A stretch of 64,000 bases of DNA from Trichosphaerium sp. ATCC 40318 (lineage: Eukaryota > Discosea > Flabellinia > Trichosidae). The stretch is from positions 1 through 64,000 of the forward strand of contig JALMLS010000155.1 of assembly GCA_038496445.1 (NCBI GenBank). Direction: 5' to 3'. Under the pieces are notes generated by a model, which saw nothing but the letters and a program-made list of their open reading frames with translations, was not told where the DNA came from and did not search any database. The position numbers were made by a program, and so were the translations under genes. Numbering within the stretch: the first letter of the stretch is position 1; each line of letters opens with the position of its first letter. Positions 44,967 to 57,297 of this stretch are shown here, one piece after another.

Positions 44967-47073
44967 TTATTTGAATCGTGCTTGCTTTACAATTTTATCA
45001 CTTAGTATTGCATCTATCCATTCGTCCCATTTTTTGTTTAATGTTGTTAATTGCATTTGCTTTAATTCCTTTGATAAACTACTGTATGTAATAGAATTTC
45101 TTGTGAGCTGCTTCATATCCGCCAAGGTTAAGTTCCATGATGTGTATGCTTCCCAGAAGTCATAGGATAATCCAGTGTACCCATAAACACCAGGATCATC
45201 ATTTGAGATAGTAACCTAGAGCTCAACAAGTAAGCAATAGCGATTGAGCTATACTTAAAAAGAACATTGAAGAAGCTTGTAAAATACCGACGTCAAATCT
45301 TCAATCTTGCTTTTGTGCTGTTAATGACGTACTGGTAAACCTTTTGCCATCATTACAGCAGCAGGGTTAATCCTCATATCAACAAGCAGTTTCAAGAGTT
45401 GGTTCGAAATAGGACATAGCTCTATACCTATTTGCTTTTGCTTTACTATTTCCATCAGTTCAGGGTGTTTAGGAAGAGCGAAACCGTGTCCTATCCGTGA
45501 CGTATTAAGCAGAATAGCATCGTAAAGATTACTGAAGTTATTCTCAGACCAATCTGTTTCTCCAGAGTGAAAGAAGAAGTTCAGCGGTTTGAGGCCGTTC
45601 TCAGCTGCGTATGCGTTGAATTTAAATATAGAACCCAGATAGTACTTAAGAGTGTGAAATCTAAGCAGAAAGTAAAAAGATGAAGAATAACGAGATGCTT
45701 GTTAACCAAGTGAACAAGATAATAAGAAAAAACAAGGAAAAAATTGCAGGCACCTGTCTTCTTGTCCTACGAAATCAAAACCGGATACTGAATCTCCTAC
45801 GTTTTCTATGAGTTCTGCACACGTTTTCATTTCTTCAAACGCTTGTGTATCCGGAAAGTTACGTGGCATTATACAAATAAAACGGATAGTTAAGTTTGTA
45901 TTATGCATTTCATTAAAGGCATCGAACAGCTCCAAAGTGAGTTTCACGAAGAAGTCATACGATTTTTGACCATCGTAATCATAGAGTAGTAGCGGTCCTC
46001 GCAACTCTACATGTTGAATGTTATCTTCAAACGCCTAGAAGAAGAGAATCAGTCAGAGTTAAACACCAGCAAACGACGAAAGGTGAAAACAAAAACTTGC
46101 CCAGTAGTGAAGCGCCTGTTGTATGTATGCGATGTAGTTTGGTACAAACTTCTCCAAAGATTGTTCTGTAGTTATCATATGTACGAAATAGACCCACATA
46201 TCATCCTCTGTCATGTTTTCTGGGGTCAAGAATTGAAAAGAGTCGAATAGTCCTTGATCAAATTCAGTTACATTCTTTGCTTCCTAACCACTATTTGAGC
46301 ATCCTTTTTCAACACCAATCATACGTACTTGTCGAAGAGCAACACAATTTCCCCTATGCAATAAAGTAAGTAATATAAATGCTGTTTCGTGAACCTTACT
46401 CACCATTCAACTCCTGGAGCATTTTCTGGCGTCGAATTTGCGAAAAGAAATTGTCCATGTAGGTAGTCAACGCTACCAGAGCCTGTGTTAACATAACAAT
46501 CTACAACAACAATATTAGAGCAAGTGCACACCCAAATTCTATAGAACCTTTTCTGTACGTCGCATTCTTTACGAGAAACCATGGATCAGAAAGAGAGTGA
46601 GTGTGCAGTATACCGCCTTTAGGCATTTGCTGCAAATACGGTAACAATGCACTACTGTCTATCAAGTGCCTGTCGCGCCTGAAATTATGTTGAAACGGTA
46701 AATTTAGTGCTTCATTCAATATTTCTTTTGTTCTTATTTCTGCAAGCATGGTTTGTACTAAAAAGGCAATTAAGTAAAAACACGTGACTGCAATTTAAAT
46801 TACGAGATTAATTGTTTTGTTTACCTTGTATTTCTTTAGTGTTTAGTGTTATAGACTTAGAAAACCGTTCTGACCGGTCTTTTGTAACAAGTGCTTCTCT
46901 GGCTTTTAAATAAGCTTGGCACTCATCTCCGGTACAAGTGGCTAAAGCAGGGCGTTAAAACAAGTAAAACATAGGTTTTGATTACCTGTTGCTGTATCCG
47001 GCATTGTATATGTGCTAGTACTCAGCACTGATACGATAACTACGAGGACAAGCTTTAGAAAGGTTGTTGTCAT
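44967..47073 (-). CDS. Secreted adenosine deaminase, ADGF/CECR1 type
   Basis: ATG 47,073 with signal peptide (MTTTFLKLVLVVIVSVLSTS); stop 44,967-44,969 after KQARFK. Catalytic motifs in order: MPKGGILHTHS (HxH zinc ligands), FFFHSGETDW (general acid Glu, HAGE equivalent), SRIGHGFALPKHPEL (zinc His), ELCPISNQLL, and TISNDDPGVYG (zinc Asp, SxDDP). An ADGF N-terminal helix region (LNLPFQHNFRRDRHL) precedes the barrel. It deaminates extracellular adenosine to inosine. The gene has about eight short introns; one contains CACGTG. A TCACGTGA palindrome lies 30 bases upstream of the ATG. Confidence 0.85.
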
Positions 47074-47102
47074 TGTCAGGTTTTTGATGAAATAATTACA
47101 AG

Positions 47103-47110
47103 TCACGTGA
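47103..47110. promoter_or_regulatory. TCACGTGA palindrome upstream of the ADGF gene
   Basis: Perfect 8-base palindrome 30 bases upstream of the start codon. Its core is the bHLH E-box; TCACGTGA is also the core of the lysosomal CLEAR element in animals. Role inferred from position only. Confidence 0.35.
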
Positions 47111-47348
47111 TATCGGACACGTAACGAATTCATGTATCATGTTCTTTGAACATTTTTCAACGTCACAATGTGCACGTTATCCTTCTTTTTTAGCATTCTT
47201 TACAATACTATTTAAGCGCCCATGTATTCTTTGTAAGGATTAGGTGTAGATACCAACCAAATTTTGTTGTACAGAGGAGCGTGGTAAATAGTTTTTGACT
47301 TTTCAAAAAGTTGGCTTACATCAAGTTTGAGTGCTTAACGTTTTACTA

Positions 47349-49646
47349 ATGTCACATACACAGCTCGTTCGTGAAGATTCCCTTGAAGATATTGATCTTC
47401 AGGTAAGTGGAAGAAATGTAGTATTACATCGAATATTTGATCTGATTTTGCCCGACAGTCTTTCGGCTCGGATTCAGACGAATCAGAAGAAAGTGAAGAC
47501 CCTTCGCTTGTATTAAGTATACAATCCTCGCCTGGCCCTCAAACGAGAGATATTGCTTGGTATTCAAACTTATGGCCACCAAAGAACAAATTGGATGCTT
47601 TTGTCATGTGTTGCGAAGCGACAGCTTTAATTTTGTTGGTTATTTCTATTTTTACACTTATCGACAGAAAAGTCAGTACAACTCACTGGTACGTTTAGCG
47701 ATGTTCCAAACGGATAGATTGCAAAATTCGTATTTGAACCAAATTTTCTTGGTTTATTCGAATATATTCTTCTCGCTTTTTTTGTGGTGAGATAAAACGG
47801 CACAAATTACATCCTTATTGCTGTCCTGAACCCATTTTTTTACATCCGAACACGTCTGAGACTTTTTTTTAATAGAGCAAGTGCATAGATAAAACTACAA
47901 AATTGTGTTAAAATATGTTTTACCTCAAGTGATGGCTATTTCTACGCGTGGAAAGTACTAAAAAGTGGTTTTGAGACAGCAAAAAAATAGATCACGTGGT
48001 GGGCTCAAGATTGGCTCGAATTGTCAAAAAAACGTCACCACTGGCACAATTTCACACAACAAAAGTGTCGGTTAGGCTTACTGTGACTTAGTTTTACCGC
48101 TAAAATGTAGATATCTTAAACTCACTCAATATAGGGCTTTCAACCACTCTATGTATAGAAATATGCATTTTAAAACGTATGAGAGTGGTTTGGATGAACA
48201 AAAAGCACTTGGTGATTAAAAAAAAAGCCAACAACTTTCAGTTTCACAGTCGCTCTTCTCTGAAAACCGAATCGGAATATATTCGACTATTTCCAACTTT
48301 TTACGTTCTGGCGATAGATTCGGTATTCTATTCGTTTGGAACATCGCTAGGTACGTTATCCCATTAATAATGTAAACATATTTTTCACATTATATCGAAC
48401 TCCGAAAAAGATTCAGAAGAAAAATTATGCCGTACTCACCCATTTTTCTTCGGTATGTAGGTATTTACCTTTTGTTGGTGTTGGTATGTTTCTATTTCTA
48501 CTTTCGAAAATAACACGTGAGCAGTTGGTGCTACAATCGCTATGGTTACTCCGACATCAAGTGGTGTTATATTAGTACCATTCATGAGTGCTGTTGGTAT
48601 TCGGATTGACCATGCTGTTGCTCTAACTGTAACGCTTCAAGTGAGTTTTTTGTTTTTACAATATTCACTCACTGCCTTAGTTCCTGGGTATTGGAATTTT
48701 CGGCACTCTCGCTTGGATAAGAAAAGATAGAAATGCTGTAATGGTTGGCATACTTCCTCATTGGATCTTTGTAGGATGGATAGGTACATCCAAACACCTG
48801 AAAAACGAATATTGATGATTAAACAAAGGTTGTGTTTTTGGTTTGTATCCGTTGCACATAGAAAGCTCTAATCTTTTAAAGAGCGGAGCTGCATTGTTTG
48901 GTTTAATACTCGCATTTTGGTTATGGTATGCATTATCAACAAAAGGCGCCACCGATAACAACGGGTTATTCAAAATATGGCCCTCCAAAAAATACAAGTA
49001 CCCTGTTCTTAATGAATGTGTACTAGTCACTGGAGCTCTTGTCGGAGGTATTGAGAATTATGAGTGTTATTTACTTGCTTTACTCTGTGTTTATATTTTT
49101 AGGGTTGCTGGTAGCATGGATTGGCGTTGGAATTGATACAGTTCTTTTTTTTATTCTGACAGCGTTTTATAAAGTTAATGCTCACAAAGCAATTGTTACT
49201 TCTATTATATGCATAGGGTGGACTTCTTTAATCCCAGCGCTTGTTTACCACTTCCATTTCAAAGACTTGGATGTAGGACTACTAGTCATGGTACAACAAC
49301 AAATAGCTTTTTTTTTTTTTTCAGTTGAAAAAGAAGAGTTCCGCTTTACAGTTTGCCTTAAAAACTCACGTGATTACTACTTCACCATTTTTTCCTATAC
49401 TTACCTATTTAGATTTTACCTGGTATACTCATAGGTGCTCGATTAGGGCCTATTATAAGCCATGTGCTAGGAAACAGAAATATTATTCTACTCTTTAGTA
49501 TTGTATTAATTGTGGAATTCCTACACACCTTTATTGTTGTTGGTATAGATCTCGAATGGTGGTGTATAATGGGATGTGATGTTAACCCTTCAATACACGC
49601 AAACAGAACAAACACAGTTCATTTCTATAATGTAACAACTTTGTGA
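47349..49646 (+). CDS. TauE/SafE-like membrane transporter
   Basis: ATG 47,349 (MSHTQLVREDSLEDIDLQ, donor GTAAGT). An acidic Ser-rich N-terminus (SFGSDSDESEESEDPSL) precedes the first TM (ATALILLVISIFTLI). Later exons: VGATIAMVTPTSSGVILVPF then MSAVGIRIDHAVALTVTLQF, GIFGTLAWIRKDRNA, LFGLILAFWLWYALS, WIGVGIDTVLFFILTAFYKV, and LIGARLGPIISHVLGNRNII, ending NVTTL-stop at 49,646. The glycine-rich, PF..G.., AVALT and GA.LG.R pattern is that of TauE/SafE anion/sulfonate exporters. Eukaryotic members sit in plasma or organelle membranes. The C-terminal tail has NxT/NxS sites. The middle exons (47,700-48,500) are only roughly defined. Confidence 0.65.
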
Positions 49647-50232
49647 AACTGTTTGTATTTACCTGTATTCAATTGCCTTGTAAAAAAATATTGATAAAAG
49701 TTCAAAGCCCTTTTTTTCTACCTTTGCAGGAACTGATATTCTTTCTGACAAGAACATAAATTTTGAGTTTTCAGGAAGCCTACAATCACTTAAAAAAAAG
49801 TCTTTTGTTGTAATTGGCTGTTATACGGGACGTTGCCTACCAAATAGTCCCTATAAGAAAACTCATTATTTTATGTCCAAAACTCTCAAACTTTTTAGCT
49901 GACATTTGCTGTGTAGTTATCTGTGGGCACAGAGTATTCAATACAAGAGTTCTTGGCCCAAACAAAAATTTCCCAGTAAATCAACTATAGCTCATATATA
50001 AGTAGAACAACAGTAGGAAAAAAACTACAAGGATTGTACAGTCAATCCCAAGTTCCTTCACCTTGGTCACTTAAAAATGTAGTATTTGGTATTAGGAGTG
50101 TAACATTTTGCGTAAACGCTTTGGCTTGGTTTTGTTTCCTTTGAAAGTTGTTTTTATAATTGTAATGTACTCAAAAACCTAGCAGTTAGTGGACCAACAA
50201 AATACAAATGTAAAGGTTTTTAACTCAACTAT
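49647..50232. other. Convergent intergenic stretch
   Basis: Between the 3' ends of the transporter (plus) and the NTPase gene (minus). No coding signal. Confidence 0.4.
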
Positions 50233-53200
50233 TTATTGTGGTGATACAGGGCTCTTTTTTTGATCATTGCTTCTTTTTCGAACTTTATCATTCCTGTCAT
50301 CTTTTTCATTTCGTTGTCTACGCTTGACATCATCTCTTCGGTGGTACCTTTGTGCATACGCATGCCTTCTTGAGGAATCACGATCATATTGACGATCCCT
50401 TTGTGAGTACCTATCATAGCCACCATTGTAATTGCGGCGTCTGCTGTGGTATTGATCTTTATACCTTCGATCTTGACGATTGTAGGTACGCCTGGGTGAT
50501 GGCCTGTCTGTATCATAGTAATCACGCCTTGGTGATCGGTTGTAAGAGTTACGTGTTGGAGAATTACGGGTTCTTGGTGAACGTGATGGCCTGTGTTTGT
50601 AATAGTCATCACGCCTTGGTGATGGCTGATATTCACTCATTGGAGAACTTTTGGGTCTGTATGGGGAATGTTGATGTGGTGAGTACGGTGAAGCATCACC
50701 CATTACATAATCTTGACTTGTATTTGGAGTGGTTGACTTTCTTGTTGGTGTTCTTTGCTTTTTTTCATAGCGTGCACTTCCACTTTCTGATGAGGTATTT
50801 TTCCTTTTTTTACTATTGTCATCCTCGCTCTGATCAACAATAGTGTATACACCATTGTCTTTTACTTGCTTAGGACTGTAGGCTACAAGTTGGTTCTGGT
50901 CTTTGAGTGTTGGGAAAAAGCTCAAATCGAACATGTTTTTGACTACAATTGTTAGTTAGACATATTCTATGTAGAGCTTATTTTACCTTCAATTACCAAT
51001 TGTGTGTCGTTGGTAACAGACAAAGTTTTTGATTCACCATTGTAATTGATTGTAATTGTTTTAATTCCATCATCTACAAGATAAGTAGCACCATTGTTCA
51101 CATCTTCATAGTATACGACTACAGTTCCATTCATATCTTTGACTTTAATATTGCTGGCATTTAATCCAAATGATTTCGCAACTAAAATACACATGTTAGC
51201 CGTGTTCAAGAGAGATGAGTAGTATTGTACCTTCTGGTACCAGTGCTATGGTTTCTGTAACAGATAAACATTTTAATTCACCTTTGTAATTGATTGTAAC
51301 TGATTTAATTCGATCGTCTACAAGATAAGTAGCATCATGTCTCAGGTCTTCATAGTATACGACTACAGTTCCATTCATATCTTTGACTTTAATATTGCTG
51401 GCATCTAATCCAAATGATTGTGCAACTATTCACATGTTAGCAGTGTCAAGAGAAACAAGTATTGTACCTTGTACTTGCAGTCTGGTAGTTAATCCGACAT
51501 TCAGTGTTTTTGTATCATTTTTGTACTTGACATTGATTTTCTTCAGATCAAATACAAATTTTGGATCAAAGAAGTATGTATCTTCTTCTTCAATTTCTTC
51601 ATATCTGGACACTGGCGCCTTGTATTTATTCAGTAGAATAGCACCTGGTACGGCAAATTTCTTGAAAACTAAAGATTTTTCAGTAAACTCTGAGTAAGAT
51701 ATTGACTTTTGTCGTACTTAGGTTAGTGTAATTATGGCCAGGCTTAATTTTTAGTGTCTTTTCGTCATTGTTGGCAAGATTCCGTATTTTTACCAGTTTC
51801 GTCCTTGGTGCGAGATTTAGGAATTTCTTTATATCAGCTAAAAATACGAAAAATATAAGAACAGGAATACAACAACCAAAAAAAAAAGTTTGTACCGTTC
51901 ATCACTAGTTTGCCTTCGTTCAAGCCATATCCTCTTGCATCTGGATTGTTTCCGTACTTCACTATTTGGGTATCTTTTGTTTTGCACAATCGCCTTACAT
52001 CATCAACGCTCAATATACATACATCTATTCCTGCAACAATCGTAAAGGAGTCTTTGGAAACTGTTTCTTGCTTGCCACTTTTTTGTTTTTTTGGAGTAGT
52101 CTTTCTGACAAGTTTTATTTGTGTTTTTGTATTGCAGATACCAAAAACTGTTTTGATGTGTTCATCAGGTACTCTTAGCTTCTTCAATACTATTATTTTT
52201 GATCTTATCTTTTCTACAACGGTTACTATTCTATCCTTTGGTATTATGTTGGTATTAGAGTTACTTGAAGGTACTACTGTAAGTTTTATCTAACATTGCA
52301 ATTGGCCATTAGTTCAAGAAGTGATTTAAATTCTGCGTACCTTTTTACCACCGATAATAACAGTATCTGTTGTAGTGTTGAAAAGAGCCTTGCCAGCAAC
52401 TTTTCTGTATACTCCAGCTTTGTTATAAAGTGTTAACTTTATATTGTGTGAGACAATCAAACGTACGTTCAAGCATGATGGTTTCTCCACCAAGGCAATT
52501 TTTCATCTCGTCGCCAATTTCAATGCACACAAACATGGCCACGTTTATATCAGCATCAGAAATATCAATGTGAAACTTCTTTAACTCAGTACCAATCTGA
52601 CTGAATTGTAATCCGTCTTTTTCTGCCTAGGAATGGATTATTTAGAGTATATCCAAGTACTTTCAATTACTGTACCTTCATCTGGCATCCAATATTGCAA
52701 GTTTGAGCAGTTTCTGCAACTTGACATCCTTTTAGATAAAAGTCCATTGAACCTATTTAATTAATTGTTATTTACACACTCTCATTCTTTATAGATAACA
52801 ACACAAGTAAACAGAAGTATAACAGGTACGTACTTGATTGATCATGTGGATTTAACATACACGGAGCTATGTAGTACTCCCATATGCGTTTAAAGTCGTT
52901 TTTGTTAGCTGTCTTTAGTGATGCTGCAAGATCCTCCTGACACAAAGCTCTGTTTTGATTCCCAATATTAGCAAGCATGTTTTTCCAGTTGATGTTCCCT
53001 GCTGCTGAGGTTATCTTTGGGAATGTTCGCTGTTTCGAAGGAATTACAACATTCTATGTTTCGAAGTTAATAAATATTCTGGATAGATAACAAGTGCACT
53101 AATTGAAAGAGCCTTACCTCCAATTTAGTCCCCAACAAAGATGGTATGATTTCTGAAAGCCTTAAACCTTTATTAATTTCAAATCCAACCTTTGATAGTC

Positions 53201-55510
53201 GCTCTAAAAGTGCTCCTAGTGTTGCGTGAGAATTGAACAAGTTGACTACAATACAATTGTTGCTATACCTTTCGTTTCGCCTTTTCCAAACACTTCTTTT
53301 AATTGAGTGTCTTGACATTTGTTTTTAATATACTCAACTACGGGCTTGGGAAGTTTAGGATAGTAGAATATTCCTGATGTTGTTTTCTTCTGGGTAAGCA
53401 TCATAGGTACAATGGAGTGTATCTTTTTGAGAGTATATGTGGTTCTAGATATATCGCTCTGATAATTAATAATAAACTCTGTCATCATGACACTGTTTAA
53501 GCTGGTTCCTGCCGCTATTGGAAGCCCATATTGAGCGGCAATAGCTATTTTAGTAAAAGCAAATAGCACAGAGTCAAATCCTGTTGCATCAAACATTTTT
53601 GGATGTAGAATATTCTGAATTTCATCCTGTCTACTTTGTGAATATATAGACTCCTCAAGTGCGTCGCTCACCATTCTAAATATCAGTTAGAAATAGAAAT
53701 TAATATTGATTTCGGTTATGGGGGATAACTCACCTATCTACATCTGCTAATTGGATGTGCATGTTTGTTCTATTTCATACCAAGTTAGTCTCTCTGAAGA
53801 TAAACTTAACACTCATCACATACCCATTTTTATCCTTAAACCTTCTTGCTTGTATTAAAAGCTTTCTTAAAGGTTCAAATTAGTGATGTGGTATCGATTG
53901 TAATAGCTTACTTGAAAGCGTTTTGTATGAACCTCGGGTGACCAGCGTAATCATCAACCAAGGCTTTTGTGTATTTTTCCTTTGCGTCATCATCAAAGCG
54001 AATTGGCTGTTTGTATTTTGTTACTGCTTCATCAATGACTCGCTTGAAAAAAGTAGTTGTGAATGTCTAGTTACAAAGTTAGATGGAAACCATTTCTGTT
54101 GAGATAATTTATAAAAAAACCAAAAAAAAAAACAAATACTTGCGTTTAAGAGAATGGGTCTACTATTTGTCACCGAAGATCTATTCCTCCATATAGACTT
54201 TTCAGTCTTGTTTCCTTTTTCATCGCGTACACCGCCAATATCCATGAAAATAGGATTGTGCCCCGCCATCACAAAAAGGATTTTTCGAGAGTATCGATGC
54301 TCGACTGCAGCATTAAATAACGTGCCCCAGAGAAACTCAAGAAACTCACCAAATGCAGCAAGCTAATAATTATCATCAGTATGAATTATTGTAGTGGCAG
54401 CGGCATACACTCTTTTCTGCGTATCTATTTGTTGGGCTTATCTCGTCTAAACAAAAAACCAATGGATGCCCATGACCAACAAGCTTGTCATACTCAGCTA
54501 GTGCGGTCTTGAACGTTAATTTTGTTGGATCAAGTTCTATTATATAAAATATTAGCAAACGGCAAGATGAAAGTTGGTACATACCAAGTCCTCGCGCTAA
54601 ATTGATTTGCTCAAAAAACATCTTGACAATCATTTTATTGGCTACATCTTGTTCGAACTTATCTCCGGTTGGTTTCATGCTTCTTGTATCAATACACACT
54701 AAATCTCCTTCAAGGATTTCATTCGCAAGATCTTGAACTTGTTGGCTTGCTCCTTTATCCTAGTAGACACATAAACAACTCCTTAAATTAAAGGAAGGTA
54801 CCTTTAAATAACCTGTTAGACCTGATAAAACGGCAATTTGAAAATTTACCAGAAACGTGGACTTTCCTGGTGATAGTACATATTAGAATTTTATGGTCAA
54901 AAAAAAGTGATTTCTAAAAGTGCAATCAAATCAGAAATACTCTATTGTACCACAACCAAAATACAGTCCCAAGATTGGCACATGGTAGTGCTTTGGTAAA
55001 GATTTAGCTGCCTCAGTGCCAGCTTTTAAACGGCTTTCGTTCATAACTACGGCATGATTTGTTACAAAGGTTTCAAAAACCTCATGGTAAGTATTAAAGA
55101 ATAAGTCTATTAGAACAACATCCATAATAGTGAGTTTAGCAAGTGCTGCTCTAAGTGTTAGAATATCTTTTGAAACGCTGTTCTGGGTGTAAACACGTGT
55201 ATACAACCTAACTTGGTCGTCGTTCAATTCTTTAATTGCTTCCTTAGAAAACCCTGAAATCAAATGAGTGAGACGTACATGAGTTGTTTTTTGGCATTAA
55301 CAAAAAATAGTGGTTCACAATCTTAGAGATTTCTGTTGGTTTTTGAAGAGAAAACAACAACACGTGACCAAAATTTTTTTTCAGAGCTTCTTATTTGCAG
55401 AATTACGTACGCAGCATCCCCTCTTTTGTTTTTTTTGCCTCTGTGTTGATTGTAAGCCGTTGTAAGCTCTCTAAAGTTTTCTCCTCGGTATCCGTTGATT
55501 CTGCTAGTAG
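50233..55510 (-). CDS. Large P-loop NTPase (Crinkler/RHS-like) with tandem beta repeats and Arg/Ser/Tyr-rich tail
   Basis: At least a dozen exons. N-terminal helix exon (TEEKTLESLQRLTINTEAKK), then FSKEAIKELNDDQVRLYTRV through VPILGLYFGCG. Walker A exon GKSTFLVNFQIAVLS. Next ANEILEGDLVCIDTRS and MFFEQINLARGLG; Walker B HPLVFCLDEISPTNR; sensor-like RKILFVMAGHNPIF; then DDYAGHPRFIQNAF. A helical C-lobe (53,690-52,400) follows, then a SKDSFTIVAGIDVCILSVDD exon, three related beta-rich exons (51,690-50,990) and a single last exon of about 230 codons with KKRKNTSSESGSARYEKKQR and many SPRR/DRY/RDRQYDRD repeats, ending PVSPQ. The tail looks like an SR/RS nuclear or RNA-binding region. The enzyme core is inferred; the family fit is approximate. 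The 5' exon is unresolved. Confidence 0.6.
50985..51690 (-). repeat. Tandemly duplicated exon-intron units inside the NTPase gene
   Basis: Two adjacent exons (about 51,427-51,235 and 51,182-50,990) each read AxSFGL(D/N)ASNIKVKDMNGT, then TYLVDD and a TINY(K/N)GE strand, and a third, more diverged exon lies at about 51,640-51,470. The introns between them also match (GTACAATACT... CTAACATGTG...TAG), so the unit of about 230 bases was copied with its intron. Confidence 0.8.
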
Positions 55511-56343
55511 AAAGAGTTAGTATTAAGGTTCTAGTTAGAGTGAAGTGTTTTAAAAGGTCGTTAAAAAGATGACTACTAACAAACAGCGTGAGATCAACGA
55601 TCGTTTACTGGTGCATTCATCTACGCGCAAGAGACATTATGTTTGACGTTTTTTGAAGTTTTAAGCAAGAATTTGATTTGGAGTCAAGAATAAAAAGCAA
55701 GATCAATGATCATGCATGATGATAATATTGATAGCAACATAGGCATTAGTAGACGAACGGTTGAACGTACTAACGGACTCCATAAGATACTGTGTGGTAC
55801 TAGAATTAACCCTTGCGTACAGCTAAACTACAAAGAGGTGTTGTGTTATTGAGAGATGCACTATGGGTAGGGAAAAAACGGACACAACATTTGTATCACA
55901 AACTCGGCGCCTATTATTTTGAAATAAAACAACAAGCAATTGTATGTGCTCAGGAGTAGTGTGACACCTCAAAAAAAGAATAGAATTGAATTACACAGCG
56001 AGGGTTTCCAAAAGTGAATAAAAACAAGTGCTAGTTTTGTATCACGGCAACGATATTTACAGACGGATAGGCTTCAGTGAATAATTCAAGATATTTGTAG
56101 TATTCACCCACATGATCATATCACTATCTATGACACTTTTATGATGGAATATGATACCAACTCCCAACACGCACAGCAGAACAAACAGTTCTTGTAAAAA
56201 ATAGCAATTTTAAATAACTAACGCCTGGTTTTACCCCAGACTCAACATGTAGTATCTAACACGCTACAATACAGTTTCACTTAAATAACAGTGATAGGCA
56301 GTTCAGTAGCACACTGTAGTATGTTTCGTAAACGATAATTTTG
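55511..56343. other. Gene-poor stretch
   Basis: Holds the promoter side of the NTPase gene. No recognisable coding sequence on either strand. Confidence 0.35.
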
Positions 56344-56576
56344 ATGAATGTGAGTTTATTTGCTTGTCAACAGTTTTGGAGTACATTTCGAACTGATGAG
56401 GAACAGGAGTTAAAAACCCTTCAATTGCATCGAATGGGTAATTTATCATTTCTCTGTGTTTTTAGGAGATTCGTCAACACGAGGTCATGTTTCGTGCAAT
56501 CCGTTCAACTCTTAGCTACTTAGAAGCTGTAATAAAAGGCAAGATATTTGCTGACAGCACTATATCTGGCATGTAA
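56344..56576 (+). pseudogene. Small helical open frame, related to a fragment at 39.6 kb
   Basis: ATG 56,344: MNVSLFACQQFWSTFRTDEE then LKTLQLHRM; after a likely intron (GTAATTT...TTTTTAG) the sequence EIRQHEVMFRAIRSTLSYLE is strongly helical and runs to a TAA at 56,574-56,576. The simplest splice joins the halves out of frame by one base, so either the junction differs or the gene is decayed. The first 75 bases recur, inverted, at about 39,590-39,675. Confidence 0.3.
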
Positions 56577-57297
56577 AAAGTTTGAAACTTCAAATAATGT
56601 GCTGTACTTCCGTTTATTTGTTTTCAAGTTTTCTTCTCTCGAAGACATCCAGTATAATCAATCTGATACCTACACCTTGGCATTACGCCGAGTAAAGGGA
56701 AAGACCATATATCAATAAAAAGCAACTGTACAACTTGTTGATAACTTTGTGGGTAGCAGATTTTAATAACAAGTTTAATGGTCATTGGGTTTGATGCGAA
56801 TGAATCTCTTTATCTCACTGATCCAAGCTATACCTTGTTAACTTTTGCTCATCCTTAAGGCTTCACTGGATATTTTACTAGACGCCTAACTTCACCCGAG
56901 TGAAAGTATGTATTGGGTGATATGGAGACAAAGAAGAAACTGTTTAAGAATTATGGAAATATATGAGACTCATTGCCTCGTGACCCTGAGCTTTGTAAAA
57001 CAAAGGCAAAAGTAGGCAGTTGGGAAAGGCATTTGAAGTGAAGTCAGGCGCCCTAGGGCTAGCAAGTTCCTTCCACCGATACGGCGTTTTTTTTGAAAAC
57101 TCTGTCACGTGTTCGCTGAGTACATTGAAATTCAAAATATTTCAACCTGAGTTCAGATTCACTGATGTTCGCTATAACTTTTCAAATTTGCCCGAAATCC
57201 CTGGTTTCACAGCATGATTTTGACCAATGCTGACAAGCGAGTATCATATTTTATACATAAACACAAGCATAGTACCCTGTAATAAGCAGATAACCAC
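56577..57297. other. Intergenic stretch
   Basis: No coding signal. One CACGTG at about 57,107, upstream of the CRAL-TRIO gene. Confidence 0.4.

Noticed and set aside
50352-50843. A 163-codon plus-strand frame rich in His, Cys and Phe
   Set aside because: It is the antisense of the Arg/Ser/Tyr-rich last exon of the NTPase gene; its composition follows from the codons on the other strand.
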